Positions 8,600 through 18,915 of a stretch of DNA of 27,013 nucleotides are shown here, one piece after another (position 1 is the first letter of the stretch; the number at the start of each line of letters is the position of its first letter). Below the pieces are notes generated by a model that was not told where the DNA came from, ran no database searches, and was given only the letters and a program-made list of their open reading frames with translations. Source of the DNA: Cercozoa sp. M6MM (taxonomy: Eukaryota; Endomyxa: Ascetosporea). The stretch lies in NCBI GenBank assembly GCA_040357565.1, contig JBDODJ010000143.1, one strand, 5' to 3'. Both the position numbers and the translations under genes were made by a program.

Positions 8600-10936
8600 A
8601 TGAGTAGTGGACAAAACGGTAATATCCTGGCTAGACGCAAAACGAGTTTTTCTGTGATGTGGGACATGTTCTGTGCCGGGCTGGTCGTTCTGGTTGGCCC
8701 GGAGCCTGACCCGCGCTGGCCGAGTGTTCTCTGTGTATCTGCGCTCGAATGGCAGCCTGTTTCACAAAAGAAACCCAGCCATTCCGATTTTGTTTTTCTG
8801 GTCACCGCAGACCGATCATTTTTTTGCTGGCGCCGTTACGCGTGTGTTTGTTGTGCCCGCAGGAGGTGGAGCACGTGCAACGCAGTACGTGCCCCCGCAT
8901 TTGCGTAACCGTGCCGGAGGGTAGACTCAAACTTCGCAGTGTGGTCTGTAGACTTTGTATCCTAATGTGCATAGACAAGAACCACAGCAGCAGTCGGGTG
9001 GGGGTCGCTTCGCGCGCGACGACGTGCGCAGTGGCGGCCGCGACTTCGGTCGCGGCTCGGACCGCCGTGACTTTGGCGGACGCCGCGATTACGGACGCGA
9101 CTATGGCCGACGCGAGGGTGGCCGTGGCTACGGCGGTGGCCGCGACTTTGGACGCGGCGGTGGCGGTCGTGGCTACGGCGGTCGCGGAGGCCGCGGTCGC
9201 ACTCACCCAGAGCTGTCTCCCGAGGCGGACGAGCGCTACGAGCGCGAGCTGTTCGGCGACGCCAGTCAGGCGCAGACGCAGGGAATTGACTTCTCGCGCT
9301 ACGACGACATCCCGGTCGAGCTGTCCGAGGAGTTCCCGGAGCTCGACGACTTTGCCAACATGGATCTGAGCGACTCGCTGGCCAATGCCATCAAGCTGTG
9401 CGGCTACACGAAGCCGACGCCGGTGCAGAAGTACTCGGTCCCGGTCGGTACGCAGGGCCGCGACATCATGGCCTGTGCCCAGACCGGTTCGGTAGGCTTG
9501 CTGTACTCTGGGGACTTTGTCGTGTGTATATGTATGTGCATGTGAGCAGGGTAAGACGGCCGGTTTCCTGCTGCCGGTGATTGAGCGCATGTGCCGCATG
9601 AAGAAGGCCGGCGAGATCCGTCCGGCGGCGTCGTACCAGCGCGGCTCGCGCGAGACCTACTCGCCGACGGTATGGCTACTGCTTGTCTCTCGCCTGGTGT
9701 CTATGTGTGTCCATGTTTTGTGTGTGTATGTCAACAGGCCCTGGTGGTGGCGCCGGTGCGTGAGCTCGGCCAGCAGATCGTGCAGCATGCGCGACGACTG
9801 CTGTACCGCTCGCAGATGCGCGCTGTGTGGTATGTTCCCTGTCTATGCACGGACCGTGTGGGTGTGGGTGGGTGTGGGTGTGGCCTGTGTATGAGAGTGT
9901 GTGTAGCATCACGGGCGGTGAGGACTTTGGCGCGCAGATGCGTCGTCTGAGCTCGGTGGGCGCCGAGCTGATCGTGTGCACGCCGGGCCGCCTGAAGGAC
10001 ATGATCACGCGCGGCAAGATGGTGATGGACAACGTGCAGTTCCTGGTGCTCGACGAGGCCGACCGCATGCTGGACATGGGCTTCGAGCAGGACATTCGCT
10101 TCATTGTGGAGGACACCAGCATGCGTCCCACGGAGGAGGGTCGTCAGACGATGCTGTTCTCGGCGACCTTCCCGGACGAGATCCAGCACCTGGCGCAGGA
10201 CTTTTTGGCGCCGGACTACGTCTTCCTGACGGTGGGCCGCGTCGGCAGCACGATCGACCTGATCGACCAGAAGCTCGAGTACGCCGAGGAGAACCAGAAG
10301 ATGGACGTGCTGCTCGAGAAGCTCAGCGAGTGCGAGGGTCTCACGCTCATCTTCGTGCAGACGAAGCGCGCCGCCGACGAGATCGAGTACTACCTGTGCG
10401 AGTGCGGTGTCAACGCGCAGAGCATCCACGGCGACCGCACGCAGAGCGAGCGCGAGCGCGCGCTGGCGGCCTTCCGTTCCAAGAAGTGCCCGGTGCTCGT
10501 GGCCACCGACGTGGCTGCTCGCGGTCTCGACATCCCCGACGTCAAGTTCGTGATCAATTACGACCTGCCGCAGAACATTGACACGTACACGCATCGCATC
10601 GGTCGTACCGGTCGCTGCGGCCACCACGGCACGGCCATCTCGTTCGTCAACGACCGCGACCGCGCGCTGCTGTCGGACCTGATGGGCAAGCTCGAGGAGT
10701 GCGAGCAGGAGGTGCCCGACTGGTTCGAGGCGCTCGTGCGCGACTCTGGCCGCCGTCGCCGCGGCGGTGGCGGCGGTCGTGGTCGCCGCAACTACGGTAG
10801 CGCTCTCTCTCTCTCTCTCTCTCCCCCCTACACACAACACGCGTATATGAGCTGTATGTCTGGGTGCAGGTGGCCGCGATGTGCGTCGCGATAACAACCG
10901 CGGCGGTGGCGGTGGCGGCTGGGGCAACGGGTATAT

Positions 10937-10971
<35 letters not shown>

Positions 10972-11036
10972 GTATATACTATGTATGTATATTATTTTTG
11001 TGTAGCGGCGGCTGGGGTAACTCCGGCGGCTGGTAA
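8600..11036 (+). CDS. DEAD-box RNA helicase, Ded1/DDX3 type
   Basis: An ATP-dependent RNA helicase of the Ded1/DDX3 subfamily, which unwinds mRNA leaders during translation initiation in the cytoplasm. Eight exons give about 640 residues. A 19-base first exon (MSSGQNG) joins ARATQYVPPHLRN, the conserved Ded1 N-terminal eIF4E-side motif. An RGG/FGRG-rich segment (about 9000-9200) follows. All helicase motifs are seen in order: Q motif YTKPTPVQKYSVP, I AQTGSGKT, Ia VAPVRELGQQI, Ib TPGR, II DEAD, III SAT, IV LIFVQT, V ARGLDIPD and VI HRIGRTGR. Motif Ia has PVREL where PTREL is usual. The C-terminus is Arg/Gly-rich and ends GGWGNSGGW, like other DDX3 proteins. The stop is at 11034-11036. Introns carry CT and TA microsatellites rather than the C-rich tracts of the minus-strand genes. 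Confidence 0.95.
10931..10980. repeat. TA dinucleotide tract in the last helicase intron
   Basis: A nearly pure tata run with tg interruptions fills the intron between the exon ending GGGGWGNG and the final exon ending in NSGGW. A CT tract (about 10803-10822) occupies the preceding intron. Confidence 0.85.
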
Positions 11037-11719
11037 GCGACTCGTGACGAGCGCTGTCCCGGTCTCGTGTACGTGTCTGGCCCGGCCCGTTCCGCTGTGT
11101 GTCGTCTTTTCTTTTTTGTTTCGTCGTCGTCGGTGGCTTGGCTTGGGCTCTGGGCTTAGCGTAGTACCCAATAGTAAACTGCAATTTCGTTCGACCCGTC
11201 GACTGCACGCGTGTCCTATATATTTTTGTTAATATCTACAGTTACCGGTAAAATACCGCTACTAGTGTCTCCACAATCAGCGCTGCCGATGAGTTGGGAG
11301 CAACAATGTCACCCCATCGCATTTCGAGAAATGGAAATATGTTTTGTTTCTAGAAAAGCTAGAAATGACAAGCAAAGTTGTATCTAGAAAAGATCAGGAC
11401 GAACGAGACGAAACGGGCCGAAACATTTTCTCAAGTTGAGTCACATTGACGTTCTTCACCTGCGTCTTTAAGGAAAGAAACGTGAAGGAGGCGAAAGTAC
11501 AGTTGGAGTCGTATTGATAATGCTTGCACTGGCGAAGGTTGCAACTGCACGAAACTACGCCAGACCGCCGCAAAAGCCAACCACGCGGGGAAAACAAGAA
11601 ACTTGTAATTATGTTGATTGACGTAAGAACCCAGTTGGGTTCTGACAAACGCCACGTCAGTAACTGAAACTTGAACGGCGAAACGAAAAGCTGGGTTTTG
11701 GCAGAGCAACTTCGTTGCG
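11037..11719. other. Convergent intergenic region
   Basis: This lies between the 3' ends of the helicase (plus) and LTV1 (minus). It is AT-richer than the exons and has no recognisable gene. A 116-codon minus frame (11431-11781) opens from the last LTV1 intron. It would be reached only if LTV1 used the second of two tandem acceptors, and its composition does not look like conserved protein. Confidence 0.5.
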
Positions 11720-12781
11720 TTAGAGTCGGAAACCTGTCGCTGGCTGTGAGCACAAAAAATCATTAACACACGCACGCACAACTAATAACAAGGCGCTGTG
11801 TGGTACCTGTTGAGCCTGTCGCGTGGCCTGGGCCGACTCCATTTTCTTGAATCGCTCGCGACTCTCCTTCTTGCGCTGGCGAATCTGAGTGTCACAAACA
11901 AAATACTCGGTTGTTGTAGTAAAAAGCCAACAAGTGCGAATACCTCACGCTTGATCTGCTTGGCTGCAGCCTTGCGTGCCTTCTTTTCCGCCTTTGACTG
12001 TGCAGGTACAGGTACGGTACAGTTGTATTCATACGGCACGGTAGATTAGAGCCATGAGTACCTCCTTCTTGCTGCGCTTGGCGCCTTCGTCACCATCGGC
12101 GGCACGCAGCTTCTTGCGTCTCTTTTCTGTGTGTTCCTTCTTGCCGTCGTTGCCGAGCGTGAGTGGCGTGATGGTCATGTTGCCAGCCGCGGGGAAGTCG
12201 TCGAAACCAAGTGCGACGAACTGCGTCTCGTGACCGGCGCCGTAGAGGTCGAGGTGCAGGTTCGGCGTGACCCTGATGCCGCTGTCGTCCTGTGCACACA
12301 GGTGTATGTGTTGATATAGTCATTGTTGAATAGCACATCAGGTCAGGAGGTAGGTCAGGAGGTAGGTCATAAGGGAGGTCAGCACAACATACCGACTGTT
12401 GCGGCCGTCTCGTGTGGGAAACGTCAGTGTCGGCACTGCGCTGGGTCGATTTTGACGCTGCCTCAATCTCTGACTGTTCCGACTGCTGCTGCTGCTTGCG
12501 TCGGCGGCGACGTCGTGAGCGAGCGGTATCGCCTGCCGACAGAACGCCCTGTACAGACACACATACACAGAAACGGGTCATACTGTTACGGGGGAGGGGT
12601 GATGATACCGGACGGTTCTCGAGGTTGGTGCGTGTCGTTAGGATCTTCCGTCTGGGGGGGGGGGGTAAAGAAAGGGTAGGGGCAAGGATAAGGAAGGCAG
12701 ACTCACTGTCTCACAGTCCCACTCGTCGCGTGTCTCACCGCGGAACATGGTTCGCAGATCCTCGTCCACTTCTGTGGCCAG

Positions 12782-12813
<32 letters not shown>

Positions 12814-15353
12814 ATATATATATGTATATCTTACATATCTCTACATATCTCTATATATATATGAAAAATGGATAAGGTGTACGTTGCGGTGTCTCGGGGT
12901 TCTGCGTGTCGCGTTGGTGCCACTCCTGTCAGATAGAGGTAGAAAGCACACTCAGTATGCCGCGCACGCGCGCGTGTGTGTGTATGTGGTACCTCGATAC
13001 GTCGCTGCACGGCCTCCATAACCTCCTCAGTGTCCATGTTCTGTCTCTGCATTGTACACATGAAGTGTAACCACGTGTAGCCACCCACCTTATAGGTAGT
13101 TAAGGGGGCGACACAAAGGTTACCTCCTTCTTGCGCTCGTAAAGATCGAGTGCGTAGTTGACGGCAGCACTGTCGGCCGACATAGTGGCACCGTCGGCAC
13201 CTGCGGTTACATCTCGATACACAAAGGTATAGATGGGGGGGGGGGGATAAGTACCAGCAATAGGCATGCCAGTCTCTGGGTCGAACATCTCGTTCATGTA
13301 CTCCGGGTGGTACTCTATGTAACGGGGGAGGGGGTAAGACGGGTTAAGTAGAGGGAGTAAAAGGAAGTGAGGGGAGAGAATACCCAGCTCCATGAGCGCC
13401 TCGTACTGCAGTTCTTCGACGGTCTTCTCGCGCCAGTTCTCACTGGCCTCTGGCAGTTCATCGTCGTCCTATATAAGCATATATATACATATTTATTTAT
13501 TTATTTATTTGTATATAAATAAATGTACGTTATACATATATATATATTTTTTTTTCTATATCAATAGAGATGAGGTAGACTACAGCCTCGTCGTCGGAGA
13601 TACCGGCGCGTTGTGCCTTGTGCGGAGCAAAGATGTCGTTCTCGTCGTACTCTTCCTCCGGGTACTCGTCTGTGCCACACGCACACACGAGGTGTATTTG
13701 TGTACACATTCAACAGGAGGGAAGGAGTGCTACCAAAGGCACAGTCGACACGCTCGAGCGAGACACCGGCACCGAGTTCCTGCAGTACATGTATATACAA
13801 ACACAGGCACCTACACAAGGCATATACCTGGGCCAAAAGGGCCATGTCGTCCTCGTCGAGTTCGCCAAAGCCGTCAATGTCGAAGTGTTCCTCGTGCATC
13901 TCGAAGTCCCCCTCATCGTCGTCGTAATCGCTCTTGGCATCCTCGTCGTCCTCGGGGTCCTCTCTGTCCCTGGCAGCACGGTGTGCCCGGCCCTGCGGAC
14001 ACAAAAGTTAAGGGAGGGTACCCTACTACCCATAACGTATGAATAGTACCACAGTAGTCTCCTGCAGGTTAATCAACGTGGCTTCTGGGTCCTCGTCCTC
14101 CTCGCTCTTCTCCGAGGCCACTTCCTACATAGGCGTGCATATATCATATACACATATACACATATGTACACCCATCTTGGACTTACATCAACCAGGACGC
14201 CCTTTGCAAACTGGTCGAACGCTTGTTCGCCACCTGTTTCACACAGATAACGGGGGGGGGGGGCAAAGAGGCAGAGAATGGGGGGGGGGGTAAGGGGTAA
14301 AAGTACCCATAGCCTGCAGCACAAAATCGTCATCGAGTGCCTCAAAATCGCCCTCCTCGGCGAGTGCGTCAAAGTAGTCCTCGGTAATGTGCGCCGTGTC
14401 CATTTGCTGCACGCCCTTCTGCAACAACAGGGGTAACGAGGGGTAACGAGGGGTGATGGGGGTAAAGCTAACCAACCTCGCCCTGGACAAGCGCGCGGAA
14501 GAGTTTCGCACCGCGGGTTTCCTTCTGTGATTGCTCGTCGTCCTCGTCCGTCTGAGTCTTCTTGTCGTCGTCGTTTTCGTTTTCACTGTCGGAGCCTATG
14601 TGTAATTGGTTCAGTACAGTCCAGTTTTAGTTTAGTCCAGTCCAGTCCAGTCCAGTCCAGTCCCAAAAAGGTCAGCTGTACCAACTGACTTCTCGCGCAG
14701 CTTGTGCGCAGCGATCAGTTCGTCCGGCACGTAGCCTTTCGCCTACTCAAACAAACACATCGAAACCGAGAAACAAGAGCACAATGCACCTAAAGAGTAC
14801 CCAAACGAAGCGCTCCTCATTGATTGCAGCCAGGTACTGCTCCGGTTCAAAGTTCGGATCGAACTGGTTCGACATGAGTGCTTGGAATCGCGCCTGTCGT
14901 CTTTCCTGCCAAAGCACACCACACCCAAACACGTATCAGTCTGCGCCCTAAACAGCTAGAAAAAGATCGCACTTGGTACTCGCGCTCAAAGCGCTCGTGG
15001 TCGGGCATCATGCCCTGCAGGTCCCTCTCGAGCTCGGCATCCGGCGTTCCCGACACCAGACGCAGCGTGTGCGCCTATTTCACACCATGGATGCGTATAC
15101 ACAGGTACCGCAGACACTTCAATGGCAAGTACCGTCGGATCGTCGCTGTGCGGATCGGCGACGAGCTCGTACGTCACACCAGGCGGACTGCACAAACAAC
15201 AGGTTGGTTTCACTGACATCGATCAGCCAAAGAAACGCACTATTCTCGGTCCTGGTGGCTCTTTGGTTCGATGCCTTGCTCACGAAGACGCGCGTTGGCA
15301 CGCTCGCGTCGCTCCCGGCGCTTCTGATTCGCCTTACGGCCCTTCCTTGCCAT
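11720..15353 (-). CDS. LTV1: LTV1, 40S ribosomal subunit biogenesis factor
   Basis: LTV1 is a pre-40S assembly factor that acts in late maturation and nuclear export of the small ribosomal subunit. About 24 short exons give about 620 residues. Family marks in order: a basic N-terminus (MARKGRKANQKRRERR); VTYELVADPHSDDPT, aligned by eye with the conserved FHLVHRSQRDPL segment; an acidic EEGDFEALDDDFVLQAM block; long Asp/Glu stretches (SDYDDDEGDFEMHEEHFD); EWDCETILTTRTNLENRPGVL, matching the WDCESI.STYSNL..HP motif; and a Lys/Arg-rich end (SKAEKKARKAAAKQIKRE). The first intron is ambiguous: the best frame-keeping choice is donor CTTC/GTGAGC with acceptor GATGTCAG. The last exon depends on a tandem acceptor near 11740: one choice ends PATGFRL at 11720, the other extends about 100 residues. 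Introns are C-rich, TA-rich or CCAGT repeats. Confidence 0.85.
12780..12863. repeat. TA-rich microsatellite intron in LTV1
   Basis: A (ta)n tract with tctc and tatg interruptions lies between the LTV1 exons EWHQRD... and VDEDLRTMF. A second TA/ATTT-rich intron lies at about 13471-13556. Confidence 0.85.
14612..14663. repeat. CCAGT pentamer array in an LTV1 intron
   Basis: Degenerate then perfect ccagt units lie in the intron between the LTV1 exons AKGYVPDELIAAHKLREKS and GSDSENENDDD. A related array lies at 18233-18282, 3.6 kb away. Confidence 0.8.
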
Positions 15354-15643
15354 CCAATAATCACTTTTTCAGAGAAAACTCTGATCACACACACTCCGCC
15401 CTATGTAGTGTAGGGGTAGTTTTGGGTGATGCAACTGTCCGTGGATACGCTGGCACCACTCCGCGCGTCTGGTGTGGTCAGAATGATGCTCTGATGGCAA
15501 GGTGAGCCGAGAGACCGGGCTCCGACAGAATGATCAGTGAGTCGCAAGAAAAAAAAAATTGTGCGGTGCATAAACCAAGCTCTTTTGTTTCGCAATCGCG
15601 AGAGGTGCACGACAGTGTCACTGTTTTTAGTTATAGACAGGAG
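15354..15643. promoter_or_regulatory. Shared divergent promoter of LTV1 and M28 peptidase
   Basis: These 290 bases separate the two start codons. A short poly-A run is present at about 15547-15556. No gene is seen; the plus frame at 15122-15505 is antisense to LTV1 exons. Confidence 0.5.
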
Positions 15644-17555
15644 ATGAAGTTTATTATCACTGCCGCTTTGGTACAAATGACTGTTGTGTTGGGTCTTGGT
15701 CTTGGTTCGCTGTTTTTGTAGCAGGTCTTTTTCTTACGTGCACGTGTCCTGTCTAGGCCGCCCTGGCATGTGGTGTTACGGCCGAGATCCCGGAGGAGTC
15801 GGTGCAGTTGCCATCGTTCATGCAGCAGGTGTCGATGTCGCCGCGCTCGAAGTTCCCATCCGTCACTGGTACTGAAGCCATACCAAGTCCTTTTGTTCGA
15901 CTTTTATGTGCTGTGGTTTGTGTTGCTGGGTAGAGAAGGACCCGCTTGTCATGCAATTGATGGTGCTTTTCCCTTGTTCTTCAGTATGTTGCTCAATGGA
16001 TTGGATTCAACAATGAACTCTTTGGACAGGCCGAGATTTCGCAGTTCGAGCTGCTGTCGGATCTCGAGACGCTCACGCAGACGGTAGAGCTTTTTGTTTT
16101 TTCTCTTTTTAGGAATTTTATATAGATGTTACGGTATGATGCATGTTTGGCAGTTCCACACGCGCAACTCGTACAGCCAGGAGGGTACCTCCCACCCAAA
16201 ATACTATGGGTGCAAGTGGTATGTCTCCGTGTTTGGGCAGTGCACGACACGCAGCACATGTTGGAGCGTTACTACGCCAAGCTGAGCCGCGACTTTGAGT
16301 ACGTTGGCCCTTGTGTTATGACTCCCCGTGCAGTAATATTCGGGATCGATGCCTCCTTCTCTGTAGGATCAGCACGCTCGCCTACAACGCGGACGAGGCC
16401 GAGAACGTCATTGCCGTGCTGCCGGTACCACACCTGACCTTCCACTCGACTCAACATATGTAGATTGGCGATTTGACTGACGGTGCGTTTCTCTGTGTGA
16501 CTGACAGGGTACCAACCCGGACCTGCCGGCCGTGCTGGTGGGTGCGCACTACGACTCGCGCATGGAGGACGTCGATGACGCGCACTCGCGTGCCCCGTAT
16601 GCTTTGCCCCCCTCGCCCGTCAATGTGGGATACACTGTTGTTATATGACAGGGGTGCTGATGACGATGGTTCTGGCACCGTCGCTCTGCGTACTGCCTGT
16701 TCTAACATGCGCAATACATTTATATATAATATGTATATATTGTACCACCGTGTCTCTGTAGTTGCTCTGGCCCGTGCCGTCATCCGTCTGCGCGAGCGTG
16801 GTACGCCTTGCGACTAATGAGGAAGGCAAGGGATCGATCAATCGATCTATGAGAATGCTAATGCAGGCATCAAGTTCTCGCGCTCGATCCGCTTCGTGCA
16901 CTTCTGTGGCGAGGAGCAGGGCCTGCACGGCAGCATCGCGCTGGCCAAGCACTACTTCCTGCACAACGTGCCGCTGTACGCCATGCTGAGTTCTGCCTGC
17001 TCTCTCTCTCTCTCTCTCTCTCCGTCTAACGTGTCTATTAGTCTCCCTGTCCCTGTCCTATTTATCTACCTGTCAATGTGCATAGACATGGACATGCTCG
17101 GCTTCCAGGCCGGTGATCGCATTGTGGCTGGCTTTAAGGGTAGTCTCCTTGTGTTGTTTGCATGCGCAGAGTATTTGTGAGTGTGTATGATATACTGATG
17201 AACAGACGCGCGTGTGTCCAAGTCGCTGACGCAGGCCTCGATGGACTACATCCACACGTACATGCCGGGCCTGCCGACCGAGTACTCGTCGTCGTGCTGC
17301 AGCGACTACATGCCCTTCTTTGCCGCCGGCTACGACGTCGTTGGCTTCTTTGAGAGCGCCAAGACGGCCAGTGACTACCCGTACTACCACACGTCGGAGG
17401 ACACGGTACACCATCCCTCCTCTTCCATCTATCTGTATGATTATACAATGCATGTGTCTGTTCTGCAGGTTGACAAGGTCAACGTGTTCCAGATGCAGCT
17501 GCTCACGCAGGCCATCGCCTCGGTGCTCGGCACGCTCACGCACATGCACAACTAG
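15644..17555 (+). CDS. Secreted M28-family zinc aminopeptidase
   Basis: A co-catalytic di-zinc exopeptidase of family M28, removing N-terminal residues from peptides, probably outside the cell or in an endomembrane lumen. Thirteen exons give about 350 residues. The signal peptide MKFIITAALAALACGVTA is rebuilt only after splicing the first intron. Zinc and catalytic motifs are complete: GAHYDSR (His ligand), PGADDDGSG (bridging Asp), CGEEQGLHGS (Glu base and ligand), NMDMLGF (Asp ligand) and YHTSEDT (His ligand). SFHTR-type sequence appears as TFHTRNSYSQEG. Length and order match fungal Lap1-like and Vibrio-type aminopeptidases. YSSSCCSDYMPF includes the CCSD segment that in this family sits near the active-site disulfide. 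The exon 2/3 joint (KFPS to YVAQW) is the least certain. Stop 17553-17555. Confidence 0.93.
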
Positions 17556-18296
17556 AGTGTGCATCCTCGCTGCCCAATGAGGCTATCTCGTCTTCGACAA
17601 GTTGCCCAGGCCGACTTGCTTCTGTACCGTACGTACGTCACGCCACACCATAGCTGCAAGCTACTAGTTGCTTTTACGTACCGATCTTGTTCTTATTATG
17701 AGCTAGCTGAATTAATAGTGTACAAATGCATCGAGTTCCGACAAGTCAATCCGAATCGTACGTGACCGTCGTTGGGATTTCACGTTGCACTTGCGAAGAC
17801 TGGACATGCGCGTGACTACGCGGCCGTTGTCGTTGCAGTCAAAGGCCCTGGTCGTCGTCATCGCGAGTGCGATTGCGGTGAAATCGAACGCGCAATCTGT
17901 TCACCATCTTCAAAGTGACCACTGGAAACTCCACTTGCTGCGCACGATCCTGCGCGCTGAGCTATGTGTTTCTGCCAGTAAGGTTATCAAAGAAACTTAC
18001 AAAAGTCAACTGCAGCTGGCATACGCTCGGCTGTGCATGACTAAAAGTACTAGCATTCTACAACAGCAAGCCCCGAAACCTATAGCTGTAGCGAGCTTAG
18101 CGCGCGTGCAGAGCGTAGTGCGGCGCCGACTGGAAACTCAGGGCGGGACTAAAGCCTCCAGCGGCAGGCGGCACTCCCTGCGCTGTGGCTGCAGTACACA
18201 CAAACACATAGACAGGACAGTCAAATGCAGTTTAGTTGAGACAGTCCAATCCGGTCCGGTCCAGTCCAGTCCAGTCCGGTCAGCACAGATCAAGAG
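17556..18296. other. Convergent intergenic region
   Basis: This lies between the M28 gene stop and the stop of the Sec16-like gene. It has no recognised gene. A 216-codon plus frame (17785-18435) with one hydrophobic stretch (ALVVVIASAIAV) spans most of it and runs antisense into the last exon of the Sec16-like gene. I see no domain and treat it as chance. CCAGT/CCGGT pentamers lie at 18233-18282. Confidence 0.5.
18233..18282. repeat. CCAGT/CCGGT pentamer array
   Basis: Ten or so cagtc/cggtc units lie directly 3' of the Sec16-like stop codon. The unit is the same as in the LTV1 intron at 14612-14663. Confidence 0.75.
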
Positions 18297-18812
18297 TCAG
18301 TACGCACCGTTGGAAGGAACGAAGCGCGGTCGTGGCGGTCGCTTGCGCGGTCGCAGCACGCGGAAGGAGCGCTGCCTCGGCGGTGTCGGTACCGACGGTG
18401 CCGGTACATGCTGTACCGACTGCTGTACAGAGTGAACAGACTGTGCAGACTGTTGGACAGGCCGCACAGCCGTCTGTACAGGCTGTTGGACAGGCTGTTG
18501 GACAGGCTGTACAGAAGGGACCGACGGTTGGGCAGGTCGGAAGAAGTCGTCGAACGAGGCCTTGCGCTGCCTGGTCGGCTGAGTCGGTTGCTGAGCTGCC
18601 TGGACTGCCTGGACTGCCTGTGTGGGTTGCAGGGGTGCCTGTGTGGGTTGCAGGGGTGCCTGTGTGGGTTGCGGGAGTGCCTGTGCTTGTTGCGGAAAGG
18701 CAGATGGCGTCGACGAGAAGAGCGAGTCGAAGGACATGGCAGCAGCACCCGTCGCTTGTTGTTTTTCTTCAGTTTGTTGTTGCAGTTGTTGTTGTTGTTG
18801 TTGCAGTTGCAG

Positions 18813-18859
<47 letters not shown>

Positions 18860-18869
18860 NNNNNNNNNN

Positions 18870-18915
<46 letters not shown>

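Noticed and set aside
8802-9599. 265-codon minus-strand open frame rich in Ala/Val/Thr
   Set aside because: It is the complement of the helicase RGG region; its composition follows from Gly/Arg codons.
9731-10927. 398-codon minus-strand open frame
   Set aside because: It is antisense to the helicase exons, whose motifs are complete. Long antisense frames are expected in GC-rich coding sequence.
17785-18435. 216-codon plus-strand frame with a hydrophobic stretch
   Set aside because: No domain, it crosses the pentamer repeat, and it overlaps the last Sec16-like exon antisense. Kept only as a low-probability hypothetical.
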